This document shows, piece by piece, positions 7,682 through 15,649 of a stretch of DNA of 25,778 bases. Numbering within the stretch: position 1 is the stretch's first letter; each line of letters opens with the position of its first letter. This DNA comes from CAYSDH01 sp964429805 (GTDB lineage Bacteria; Bacteroidota; Bacteroidia; Flavobacteriales_D; JABDKJ01). Made by a program: the position numbers and the translations under genes. The stretch covers positions 1-25,778 of the forward strand of contig CAYSDH010000047.1 of assembly GCA_964429805.1 (NCBI GenBank), read 5' to 3'. The notes under the pieces were generated by a model, which saw only the letters and a program-made list of their open reading frames with translations, did not search any database and was not told the DNA's origin.

Positions 7682-9565
7682 ATGGCGAAATCGAATTATA
7701 CAGAAGATAATATACGGTCACTAGACTGGAAGGAGCATATTCGTATGCGTCCGGGTATGTACATTGGTAAACTCGGCAACGGTGCCTCTTATGATGATGG
7801 TATCTACATACTCATCAAAGAGGTGCTTGATAACTCGATTGACGAGTTTGTGATGGGTAACGGAAAGAAGATTGAGATTACCGTCAAAGAGAGCGAAGTC
7901 ACTGTCAGAGATTATGGGCGAGGCATACCACTTGGTAAAGTCATAGACTGTGTGTCTAAGATTAACACCGGTGGTAAGTATGACTCCAAAGCCTTTAAGA
8001 AATCAGTAGGACTTAACGGAGTAGGAACCAAGGCCGTTAATGCACTTTCGGTCAACTTTTTGGTAGAGAGTTTTAGAGAAGGAAAGACCAAGCGTGCAGA
8101 GTTTAATCGCGGAGTGCTGCTTAAAGACGAGCGCCAGAAAAAGTCTGATGAAGAAAACGGGACCAGAATGGTCTTCACACCAGACACTGAAATTTTTAAA
8201 ACCTATCAGTTTAAGTCTGACCACATTGTCAGGTTGATACAAAACTACTGCTACCTCAACACGGGGCTCAGCATCTGGTTTAATGGAAAGCGTTACTTCT
8301 CTAAAAACGGACTCTTTGATCTGCTTGAAGACAAAATGTCGGGTGAGCCGCTTTATCCTATTGTTCACTTGGTGGGTGATGACATAGAGGTGGCTTTGAC
8401 TCACACCAACTCTTATGGTGAAGAGTACTACTCATTTGTCAACGGTCAGCACACCACCCAAGGTGGAACACACCAAGGTGCCTTTAGAGAAGCGGTGGCA
8501 AAAACCATTAAAGATTTTTACGGAAAAAACTACGAGCCAAGTGACATCCGCAGCGCCATAGTCGCGGCAGTAGCGGTCAAGGTGATGGAGCCAGTCTTTG
8601 AGTCGCAAACTAAGACCAAGCTGGGGTCAACAGAAGTAGAACCAGGCGGGAAATCCATACGTGCCTTTATCGGAGAGTTCATCAAAGAGAAACTAGATAA
8701 TTATCTGCACAAGAATCCAGACGTGGCCGAGTCGCTTGAGAAAAGAATCAAGCAAAGTGAGCGCGAGCGTAAGGACATGGCGGGCATTAGAAAGCTGGCC
8801 AGAGAAAGAGCCAAGAAAGCCAACCTTCACAATAAAAAATTAAGAGACTGCCGCCTGCACCTCAACGATGCAAAAGGAGATGAGAGACGCAGCATGACCA
8901 CCATCTTTATCACGGAGGGTGACTCGGCCAGTGGATCGATCACTAAAACGCGAGATGTGAATACGCAAGCAGTATTTAGCTTAAAGGGTAAGCCGCTCAA
9001 CTCTTACGGGCTCACAAAAAAAGTGGTCTACGAAAACGAAGAGTTTAACCTCATTCAGGCTGCACTTAATATTGAGGAAGGAATAGAGCAGCTGCGTTAT
9101 AACCGCATTGTCATTGCCACAGATGCCGATGTTGATGGTATGCACATCAGGCTTTTGCTTATGACATTCTTCATTCAGTTTTTTCCAGACCTGGTTAAAA
9201 ACAATCATCTCTATGTGCTGCAGACGCCACTGTTTAGAGTGCGAAACAAGAAAGAGACTTTTTACTGCTACTCTGATCAAGAGAAAAAGACTGCAATAAA
9301 AAAGTGCGGTGTCAAGGCAGAGATTACTCGATTTAAGGGTCTTGGTGAGATTTCTCCAGACGAGTTTAAATTCTTTATTGGAGACGACATGCGTATTGAT
9401 CCGGTCATCATTGGCTCAGACGTAGCGCTCGGTGATATGCTCAAATTCTACATGGGTAAAAACACACCAGACAGACAGAAGTTTATCATCGAAAACCTGA
9501 AAGTAGAAAAGGACGAAGTAGATGATGAGACAGAAGACCTGGAAGAGTTGGAAGTAGCAGAATGA
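7682..9565 (+). CDS. parE: DNA topoisomerase IV subunit B (ParE)
   Basis: This is the 627-residue ATPase subunit of a type IIA topoisomerase. With ParC it forms topoisomerase IV, which decatenates replicated chromosomes and relaxes supercoils using ATP. Motifs in order are RMRPGMYIG (21-29), the GHKL Mg/ATP site KEVLDNSIDEF (E47, N51), RDYGRGIP (76-83), the glycine lid LNGVGTKAVN (111-120), the ATP-contacting QTKTKLGS loop, and the TOPRIM acidic residues EGDSASGS (from residue 412) and DADVDG (481-486). EGDSASGS rather than EGDSAGG, the short length and the adjacent parC favour ParE over GyrB. The ATG at 7682 gives the usual short N-terminus; the frame extends back to 7631 but adds nothing conserved. 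A CAATTTTG box (7664-7671) may be its promoter. The stop overlaps the next gene by 4 nt, so it heads a three-gene operon. Confidence 0.95.
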   Translation: MAKSNYTEDNIRSLDWKEHIRMRPGMYIGKLGNGASYDDGIYILIKEVLDNSIDEFVMGNGKKIEITVKESEVTVRDYGRGIPLGKVIDCVSKINTGGKYDSKAFKKSVGLNGVGTKAVNALSVNFLVESFREGKTKRAEFNRGVLLKDERQKKSDEENGTRMVFTPDTEIFKTYQFKSDHIVRLIQNYCYLNTGLSIWFNGKRYFSKNGLFDLLEDKMSGEPLYPIVHLVGDDIEVALTHTNSYGEEYYSFVNGQHTTQGGTHQGAFREAVAKTIKDFYGKNYEPSDIRSAIVAAVAVKVMEPVFESQTKTKLGSTEVEPGGKSIRAFIGEFIKEKLDNYLHKNPDVAESLEKRIKQSERERKDMAGIRKLARERAKKANLHNKKLRDCRLHLNDAKGDERRSMTTIFITEGDSASGSITKTRDVNTQAVFSLKGKPLNSYGLTKKVVYENEEFNLIQAALNIEEGIEQLRYNRIVIATDADVDGMHIRLLLMTFFIQFFPDLVKNNHLYVLQTPLFRVRNKKETFYCYSDQEKKTAIKKCGVKAEITRFKGLGEISPDEFKFFIGDDMRIDPVIIGSDVALGDMLKFYMGKNTPDRQKFIIENLKVEKDEVDDETEDLEELEVAE

Positions 9566-10722
9566 TGAAACCCCTATACATACTTTTTGCAGCATGTGTG
9601 CTGCTCTCTTGTTCTGAATCTGCGCTAACTCCAGTCAACTATAACGTGAGTAACGAGGCGGTTGAGAAGTGGGCCACCGAATTAGAAAACGGCATGTATG
9701 ACAGAAGGCCAGAAGCATTTTCAGAAGCCTTGGACTTAAACGGTATGACTGACCGTATCTTCAATATGTCGAGTCTCGGCCTGTCTACCTACATGTCTAA
9801 TGCCATCAATATAGAAGGCATGAAAAAAGGCATTCGCGCAAACATGTCAGAGATTGGCAATGAGGTGATTTTGAGTTCAGACTCGATTGTGGGTTACCAG
9901 ATGGTGCGGATCAGAGAGATAGAAGGAGTGAAGCGATGCCTGTTTAGAATGTACGGGTCGGAAGGGCTCAACTATCATGATTTTGAAATGGTGGAAGTTA
10001 ACGGTAAGACTAAGGCCCTTGACCTGAACGTGATGTACACCGGTGAGAATTTGTCAAAGACCCTCAGAGATTTCTTCTTGAGCTCAGGTGCGCTTGGCAG
10101 CGACAAGGAAGTAAATGAGGCCTTGGATAAGATAAACGCTACGAATGATGTGCGTTCGCTTCTTCAGAATGGTGACATCGCTGAGGCCAGAGCCGCTTAT
10201 GATGCACTCGATGAGGCCATGAAAAAGTCTAAAGCTGTGGCTTCGCTTGACATTGAGATTGCCGCTTTGGAAGGTGACAGTATATATGGGGCCAAGCTCC
10301 AAGCCTACAATGAGAAGTTTCCTAATGTAGTAGGCGCAGAGTTGATGGCGCTCGATGTACACTGGGTAAATGGCGAATTCACAGAAGCGATGAGGTGCCT
10401 AGATCGTATGGACTCGAAACTGGGAGGTGATCCATTTTTAGATTATTACAGGGCTTCGGTGTCTATTGACTTGGAAAACTATGCGGAGTCAATAAAGTAT
10501 TTAGACAAATTAAAAAAGGCTGGATATGCCAAGTTTGCGGATTACTACTTTGTAGAAGCATTGGCCCACATAGGCTTAAAAGATTATGACTCAGTAATCA
10601 AGTCATTTAATGCATTGACGAGCAATTTTAACATCACATCTTGGGACCTCATGATGCATGATTTTGGCTCAGATTTTATGGAGAGTAGCGAGTTTAATAC
10701 CTGGAAAGAAGCTCAAATATAA
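9562..10722 (+). CDS. TPR-like lipoprotein between parE and parC
   Basis: This 386-residue protein has a clear lipoprotein signal (MMKPLYILFAACVLLSC, lipidated Cys at about residue 17), so it should be an envelope lipoprotein. The middle (residues about 25-170) is an unrecognised alpha/beta region. The C-terminal half (about 190-370) is helical with TPR-like units (EALDKINATNDVRSLLQNGD, DYYRASVSIDLENYAESIKY, YYFVEALAHIGLKDYDSVIK). The ATG at 9562 overlaps the parE stop as ATGA and a second ATG at 9565 is also possible. The stop at 10720-10722 overlaps the parC ATG as TAATG. It is therefore translationally coupled on both sides to a cytoplasmic enzyme although it is an exported protein. Its function is unknown. 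The coupling may reflect expression only, not a shared task. Confidence 0.88.
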   Translation: MMKPLYILFAACVLLSCSESALTPVNYNVSNEAVEKWATELENGMYDRRPEAFSEALDLNGMTDRIFNMSSLGLSTYMSNAINIEGMKKGIRANMSEIGNEVILSSDSIVGYQMVRIREIEGVKRCLFRMYGSEGLNYHDFEMVEVNGKTKALDLNVMYTGENLSKTLRDFFLSSGALGSDKEVNEALDKINATNDVRSLLQNGDIAEARAAYDALDEAMKKSKAVASLDIEIAALEGDSIYGAKLQAYNEKFPNVVGAELMALDVHWVNGEFTEAMRCLDRMDSKLGGDPFLDYYRASVSIDLENYAESIKYLDKLKKAGYAKFADYYFVEALAHIGLKDYDSVIKSFNALTSNFNITSWDLMMHDFGSDFMESSEFNTWKEAQI

Positions 10723-13517
10723 TGTCAGAAGGAATAGAAGAAGAACCAACGGGAGAGGAGCAAGAAGGACAAAGTCCAGAAGAGACGGTTGAAGACAGTA
10801 ATGTCATCAAGGTCTCGGGAATGTACAATGAGTGGTTCCTAGATTATGCCTCTTACGTCATACTAGAACGAGCCGTACCTCACTTGCATGATGGACTAAA
10901 ACCCGTACAGCGTAGAATACTTCACTCGCTCAACGAACTTGATGACGGCCGATTTCACAAAGTTGCCAATGTCATAGGTAACACCATGAAGTATCACCCA
11001 CACGGTGATGCTTCTATTGGAGATGCCTTAGTACAGATAGGTCAAAAAAATCTGCTCTTTGATACCCAAGGTAACTGGGGAAACACACTCACCGGTGACC
11101 GCGCAGCGGCACCACGATACATTGAGGTACGCCTCAGTAAGTTTGGTAGAGAGGTAGCTTTCAACCCTAAGACCACCAACTGGTTACTCTCGTATGACGG
11201 ACGAAACAAAGAGCCAGAAACGCTACCCGTTAAGTTCCCCTTGCTTCTTGCGCAAGGAGTAGAAGGGATTGCCGTAGGTCTGGCGTGTAAGATTTTGCCG
11301 CACAACTTTAATGAGATTATTGACGCGGCCATCGCTCATCTAAAAGGAAAAAGAAAGAGCATCTATCCAGACTTCCCTTTTGGCGGTATGGCAGACTTCT
11401 CTAACTACAACGATGGGTTAAGAGGAGGCAAAGTAAGAGTTAGAGCCCGCATCAAGCAGGTGGATAACAAGACACTAATGATTCATGAGATACCGTTTGG
11501 CACCACCACGAGTAGTCTCATCGACTCTATCCTGAAAGCCAATGACAAAGGCAAAATCAAGGTTAAAAAAATAGAAGACAACACCGCAGAAAACGCTGAG
11601 ATAATAGTGCATCTTCCTTCAGGAATCTCGCCTGACAAGAGCATTGATGCACTCTATGCGTTTACAGACTGTGAGGTGTCGATCTCTCCAAACAGTGGAG
11701 TGATTGAAGAAGACAAGCCTCAGTTTTTAGGAGTCTCTCAGATTTTGGCTCACTCAGTAGACCACACCAAGGGACTGTTAAAGCTGGAGCTTGAGATTAA
11801 AAAATCTGAACTAGACGAGCGCTGGCATTTTGCGAGTCTTGAGCGCATCTTTATCGAAAACAAGATATACCGTAAGATTGAAAAAGAGTCTACTTGGGAG
11901 GGAGTTATTGCTGCGATTGATAAAGGCCTCAAGCCATTTGTCAAGAACCTGAAGAGGGCAGTGACCGAAGAGGACATTGTGCGTTTGACGGAAATCAAGA
12001 TTAAGAGAATTTCCAAGTTTGACTCAGACAAGGCAAACGACTACATCAAGCGTCTAGAAAAGGACTTGAAGGAAGTCAAGCACAACCTCAAGAACTTGGT
12101 CGACTACTGTATCGACTATTACAAAAATCTCAAGAGCAAGTACGGGAAAGAAAGAAAGCGGAAAACTGAGATTAAAACCTTCGATAACATTGTCGCTACG
12201 AAAGTGGTAGTGGCTAATAAGAAGCTCTATGTCAATCATGCAGAAGGGTTTATCGGTTGGAGTCTGAGAAAGGATCAGTTTATATCAGAGTGCTCTGACA
12301 TAGATGATATTATCGTATTCCGCAAGGATGGTAAACTCATCGTGACGAAGATTGACTCGAAAAAGTTTGTGGGAAAAGACCTCTTGCATGCGGCTGTGTT
12401 TAAGAAGAATGATAAGCGCACGGTCTATCACATGGTGTATCAAGATGGACCAGGAGGGAAGGCCTATGTCAAGCGATTTAATGTNNNNNNNNNNACTGGA
12501 GTAACCAGAGACAAAGAGTACGACATGACGAGAGGGACAAAAAATTCCCGTGTACTGTACTTCTCGGCCAATCCGAATGGTGAGGGTGAAGTAATCACAG
12601 CCAAGCTGCGTCCGCGTCCAAAGTTGCGCTCACTCAGGTTAGACTTTGACTTTACGGAGTTGGAAGTGAAAGGCCGTGGTGTGAAAGGAAACATATTTAC
12701 CAAGCACTTGATCTCTAAAGTCGAGCTCAAAGAAAAAGGCGAGTCAACTCTCGAAGCCAGAAAAGTGTGGTTTGACGAAATAGTCAAGCGTCTCAACGTG
12801 GACGGCCGCGGTCGCTTCTTAGGAAGCTTTGCGGGTGAAGACCGATTATTGATCTTGTCTAAAAAAGGAACTTACCGCTTGGTGCCTGCAGAGTTATCAC
12901 TCAGATTTAACGATGACGTGACCACGGTTGAGAAGTGGCGAGAAGAAGAGCCTATTTCAGCCATCTACTGGGACGGTAAGAAAGAGCGCATGCAAGTAAA
13001 ACGCTTCTTAGCCGAGCGCAGCTCAAAGGAAGTGTCCTTTATCACAGAACACGAAGAGTCCGAACTCGTGCTTTCTACTACGTGGAAAGACCCAGAGGTG
13101 ATTGTAGAGTTTGATAAGCGAAGCAATGACCGCGAGAATGAGCAGTTCAAATTGTCAGAGATTATTGATGTGAAGGGAGTCTCGGCATTGGGTAATCGTC
13201 TTACTGCATACAAGACTAAATCTATTACGCTCGTGGAGCAAGAGCCTCCAGTAGTGGAAGAGGAGAAGCCGACTAAAGACAAAAAGAAGGCAGAGAAGAC
13301 CATGCCAAAGGCGGCACCAAAAGCTGCACCAAAGAGTGAGAAAAAGGCCATGCCTAGTGCGGGCAAAGTGTCTGTCAAAAAAGGTGGGGTCAAGGTAGAT
13401 CAGTCTAAAGAAAAGGCTGTGGTTGTAGAACTCTCTGTAAAGTCTAAGAAGTCCAAAAACAAAGGTGATGAAGCAGAAGAGGACGATAAAAAAGACGGGC
13501 AAATCACACTCTTCTAA
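10722..13517 (+). CDS. parC: DNA topoisomerase IV subunit A (ParC), interrupted by a 10-N gap
   Basis: This is the DNA-cleaving subunit of topoisomerase IV, 931 residues as written. An acidic N-terminal extension (residues 1-28) precedes the winged-helix/cleavage domain: HLHDGLKPVQRRILHSL, KYHPHGDASIGDAL (90-103) and the active-site tyrosine in APRYIEVRLS (Tyr133). A coiled-coil follows (about 420-475), then a GyrA-type beta-pinwheel and a Lys/Ala/Pro-rich tail that ends with QITLF. The 10 N at 12485-12494 fall in RFN-xxx-TGVTRDKEYD; family members read RFNVTG there, so the true gap is probably one base and the protein about 928 residues. In HPHGD-A97-S98 the position equivalent to GyrA Ser83 is alanine. 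Start codon overlaps the lipoprotein stop by 1 nt, keeping ParE and ParC in one operon. Confidence 0.95.
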   Translation: MSEGIEEEPTGEEQEGQSPEETVEDSNVIKVSGMYNEWFLDYASYVILERAVPHLHDGLKPVQRRILHSLNELDDGRFHKVANVIGNTMKYHPHGDASIGDALVQIGQKNLLFDTQGNWGNTLTGDRAAAPRYIEVRLSKFGREVAFNPKTTNWLLSYDGRNKEPETLPVKFPLLLAQGVEGIAVGLACKILPHNFNEIIDAAIAHLKGKRKSIYPDFPFGGMADFSNYNDGLRGGKVRVRARIKQVDNKTLMIHEIPFGTTTSSLIDSILKANDKGKIKVKKIEDNTAENAEIIVHLPSGISPDKSIDALYAFTDCEVSISPNSGVIEEDKPQFLGVSQILAHSVDHTKGLLKLELEIKKSELDERWHFASLERIFIENKIYRKIEKESTWEGVIAAIDKGLKPFVKNLKRAVTEEDIVRLTEIKIKRISKFDSDKANDYIKRLEKDLKEVKHNLKNLVDYCIDYYKNLKSKYGKERKRKTEIKTFDNIVATKVVVANKKLYVNHAEGFIGWSLRKDQFISECSDIDDIIVFRKDGKLIVTKIDSKKFVGKDLLHAAVFKKNDKRTVYHMVYQDGPGGKAYVKRFNXXXXTGVTRDKEYDMTRGTKNSRVLYFSANPNGEGEVITAKLRPRPKLRSLRLDFDFTELEVKGRGVKGNIFTKHLISKVELKEKGESTLEARKVWFDEIVKRLNVDGRGRFLGSFAGEDRLLILSKKGTYRLVPAELSLRFNDDVTTVEKWREEEPISAIYWDGKKERMQVKRFLAERSSKEVSFITEHEESELVLSTTWKDPEVIVEFDKRSNDRENEQFKLSEIIDVKGVSALGNRLTAYKTKSITLVEQEPPVVEEEKPTKDKKKAEKTMPKAAPKAAPKSEKKAMPSAGKVSVKKGGVKVDQSKEKAVVVELSVKSKKSKNKGDEAEEDDKKDGQITLF
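12485..12494. other. assembly gap (10 N) in parC
   Basis: Ten consecutive N. The flanks read ...RFN-GT? and ACT-GGA (TG...), and the family usually continues RFNVTG, so GT plus one unknown base would already complete the valine codon. The run keeps the frame (10 and 1 differ by 9). It is therefore likely an arbitrary-length placeholder rather than 10 real bases. Confidence 0.9.
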
Positions 13518-13540
13518 CTCGTAGAGTGTAACCTGCCCGT
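13486..13540 (-). terminator. intrinsic terminator of the TPR operon, overlapping the parC 3' end
   Basis: An 18-nt imperfect inverted repeat (arms 13495-13512 and 13523-13540, with 15 of 18 positions complementary, both ends perfect 7-bp blocks) surrounds the parC stop codon. Read on the minus strand, the hairpin is followed directly by CTTTTTTATC, a good T-tract. It should therefore end leftward transcripts of the TPR genes. On the plus strand the following bases (GCTTATTTCC) are only weakly T-rich, so it may also slow parC transcripts. The parC coding end is thus also part of a terminator hairpin. Confidence 0.65.
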
Positions 13541-13562
13541 GCTTATTTCCTAATTGAAGTTT

Positions 13563-14519
13563 TTACCTGAATAGTTTCAGTTGAGATGCTAGCTCGTATT
13601 GCTCCTGACTCTCTGAGCCCTCGGTGCATATCTTGCTCGCTTCCTTCTCGTCTCCCATGTCATGGAAGATGCGACTCATTATCACATTGGCCTGGGGACA
13701 CTCGCTCAAGTCAAGCTTTATAGCCATCATGGCACAGTCACGCGCCTTGTCTAAGTCATCAAGTAAGTAATACGAGATGGCCAAGTTGGAGTGAACAACG
13801 GGATTCTCTGGAGCAATTTTCAAAGAAGTCTTCAGGTAGTGCATTGCTTCTTCGGGTTTCTCCATCCCGTTTAATATATAGCCTATGTTATTGAGTGTAG
13901 CCGGATCATCAGCAAACTCATCAAGTCCCTCAAGCAGCACACCAAGTGCTTTTTCAGGTGACTGTTGTCGCTGATATACATACGCCAAGTCATTTATCAG
14001 ACTCGGTTTTTTGATTTGACTATTGAGGGTTCGGGAGAGCACTTGCTCGGCTTCACCATAGTTTTCAGTTCGTACCAGAAGTCGACTTTTTAAGTTGACT
14101 ATTGGCTCAAACAGATGAACTTCAGTGTTTTTGTCAAATGCTTCTTGAGCCAGCGATAGCGCTTCCCCATACTCGCCTTCAAGATTCTTAACCTCGGCCA
14201 TGCCTAAAGTGGCAATGGTGTTTCCTGGGTCAAGTATCAGGGCTCGCTTGAGGGCTATCTTTGCGCCTTTCAGGTCATCAAAAGCCATTTTCAGTCTCCC
14301 CCTGGTAGCGAGTAAATCCGGTTCTTTCGGATACTGGTGTAACAGCTTATTAATGATTACTTCTCCGCGTGTCCATTTTTGATTGGACAGAAGCGCTCGT
14401 GCTTTATTAAATTGCTTGTAGTACTGCTCATTATATTTTTTCTCTTGAGCACATACATTCATGGTGATCATTATCGCTATGGCTGCGACAACTGATCGGA
14501 TATTGGTTTCCTTTTTCAT
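13563..14519 (-). CDS. secreted tetratricopeptide-repeat protein (paralogue 1)
   Basis: This 318-residue protein begins with a signal peptide (MKKETNIRSVVAAIAIMITMNVCA, then QEKK), indicating export to the periplasm. The remainder is a helical solenoid of about seven TPR units, for example KWTRGEVIINKLLHQYP, NTIATLGMAEVKNLEGEYGE, SLINDLAYVYQRQQSPEKAL and ATLNNIGYILNGMEKPEEAM. The C-terminus has DEKEASKICTEG. TPR arrays mediate protein-protein contacts; no catalytic domain is present and the partner is unknown. It is the last of three related genes on the minus strand and is separated from the middle gene by about 135 nt. The long gap suggests its own promoter or processing site, though I find no convincing TAnnTTTG box. 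It converges with parC, and a terminator lies in between. Start codon choice is clear from the signal sequence. Confidence 0.85.
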   Translation of the reverse strand: MKKETNIRSVVAAIAIMITMNVCAQEKKYNEQYYKQFNKARALLSNQKWTRGEVIINKLLHQYPKEPDLLATRGRLKMAFDDLKGAKIALKRALILDPGNTIATLGMAEVKNLEGEYGEALSLAQEAFDKNTEVHLFEPIVNLKSRLLVRTENYGEAEQVLSRTLNSQIKKPSLINDLAYVYQRQQSPEKALGVLLEGLDEFADDPATLNNIGYILNGMEKPEEAMHYLKTSLKIAPENPVVHSNLAISYYLLDDLDKARDCAMMAIKLDLSECPQANVIMSRIFHDMGDEKEASKICTEGSESQEQYELASQLKLFR

Positions 14520-14654
14520 GAGATTTGTGTTTCTATTAAACTATCCTATTCCTGATTACATTCTATGGCTCAACATAGGTCAGATAAGATTCTAATAGGC
14601 AGGTTCTATTGGTTCGGAATTTAACCTGCGTTATTATTTCCCATATGTCATCTT

Positions 14655-14765
14655 TTATTTATTCGTACATCCGCATTCTTCTTTAAGGTTATATGTAATT
14701 AGTGTGTTATCACCTTTGGCATTGAGCGGAGCTCCTGTGTAGTCTGTACACAGCTTGCATGCTTC
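14655..14765 (-). other. out-of-frame remnant of the middle TPR gene's C-terminus
   Basis: Read on the minus strand in a frame other than the annotated ORF, bases 14765-14655 encode EACKLCTDYTGAPLNAKG followed by 18 more residues ending CGCTNK and a TAA at 14657-14655. EACKLCTD matches the C-terminal KEASKICTEG of paralogue 1 and KKACKQYRK of paralogue 3. The frame is blocked by a stop just upstream (14768-14766). This is best explained as the original C-terminus of the middle gene, cut off by a small deletion. Confidence 0.7.
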
Positions 14766-15603
14766 TTATCTGCAAGTGAACTGCAGCTGAGCAATCTGAC
14801 ACATCTTCTTCTATGGCTGTTTCAAGCATTGATTCAGCCTTTTTTAGCTCACCTGTCATGTAGTAACTGTGCGCCACATTCGTATATATTTCGGTGATAC
14901 CAACCTCTATTTCATTGGCCTCTCTCAAAAAATCAATCGCATCAGAATAGAGCCCCATCCTGTTACACGCCACGCCCATGGCAGTATATGTGGTTGTCGT
15001 CTCCCCAAAAAGAGCAGGGCACTTTCTAATTAGTTCAAGCGCTTCTTCTTTTTTCCCTTGCAGGTGCTTCACTACACTGAGTTCGCAGAGTATCGCACTT
15101 GACTTAATGTCGCTCTCCATTGCCGCACTTAGCAGCTCGTCAGCCTTGCCAAACTCACCATTTCGCAAGTGCATTTTAGACTTCATTCTGACTATCGGCT
15201 CGTAAAAAGAAAACTCTTCATTATGAAAAAATGCTCTCTCCACACTCGCTGTGGCCATGTTGTAGTCTTTGTTGACTTCTTGGAGCTCGGCCATGCCTAA
15301 CCATGCACTAGCACTTTGTTTGTCAAGATCTAAGGCGCCCTTAAACTCCTTTTCTGCTGACTCCCATTCAGAAAACGCTAGGTCCACATGACCGCTAGCG
15401 GCAAGTAGGTGAGGAGAATTTGGTTGTTCCTCTTTAAGCTCTTCGATTAGTTTTTTACTCTTCTCGTAATTTCCTGCTTCTACCAAAGACTTGACTTTGC
15501 TTAATTTCTTATTAGTGTTGTCATCAAATCGCTGAGCCTGCATGCTCACACTCCCGATGGTCAGCCCACCTAGTAGTAATATTTTAAACTTTAATTGTTT
15601 CAT
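14710..15603 (-). CDS. secreted TPR protein (paralogue 2), C-terminus apparently frameshifted
   Basis: The ORF encodes 297 residues. It opens with a signal peptide (MKQLKFKILLLGGLTIGSVSMQA, then QRFD) and continues as a TPR solenoid closely parallel to its neighbours: NYEKSKKLIEELKEEQPN, SASAWLGMAELQEVNKDYN, EPIVRMKSKMHLRNGEFGKA and EIYTNVAHSYYMTGELKKA. Homology to the paralogues runs to VSDCSAA and then stops; the last 20-odd residues (IRSMQAVYRLHRSS...) look foreign. In the paralogues, the corresponding Cys/Asn and the K(E/K)A motif are separated by 17 residues, but here only about 25 nt remain, implying a loss of about 29 nt. The remaining TPR part may still fold. It is 46 nt downstream of paralogue 3 and is probably co-transcribed with it. 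An assembly error is possible but would have to be a deletion of nearly 30 bases. Confidence 0.75.
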   Translation of the reverse strand: MKQLKFKILLLGGLTIGSVSMQAQRFDDNTNKKLSKVKSLVEAGNYEKSKKLIEELKEEQPNSPHLLAASGHVDLAFSEWESAEKEFKGALDLDKQSASAWLGMAELQEVNKDYNMATASVERAFFHNEEFSFYEPIVRMKSKMHLRNGEFGKADELLSAAMESDIKSSAILCELSVVKHLQGKKEEALELIRKCPALFGETTTTYTAMGVACNRMGLYSDAIDFLREANEIEVGITEIYTNVAHSYYMTGELKKAESMLETAIEEDVSDCSAAVHLQIRSMQAVYRLHRSSAQCQR

Positions 15604-15649
15604 TATTCTTCCTGTTTACTTTTCTTCTTGCTCTTTGTTCGCCAGCCAT

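Noticed and set aside
12965..13502. Minus-strand ORFs of 142 and 115 residues opposite the parC tail
   Set aside because: They are shadows of the low-complexity Lys/Ala-rich parC 3' end; their translations are Ser/Phe/Leu-rich without domains.
7682..13517. Annotating the pair as DNA gyrase (gyrB/gyrA)
   Set aside because: The short B subunit with EGDSASGS, the adjacent A subunit and the A-subunit architecture fit the Bacteroidota topoisomerase IV pair better; gyrB and gyrA are usually separate in this phylum.
14591..14631. Inverted repeat GCAGGTT/AACCTGC as terminator between TPR genes
   Set aside because: The stem is only 7 bp with a long loop and no T-run follows on the minus strand.
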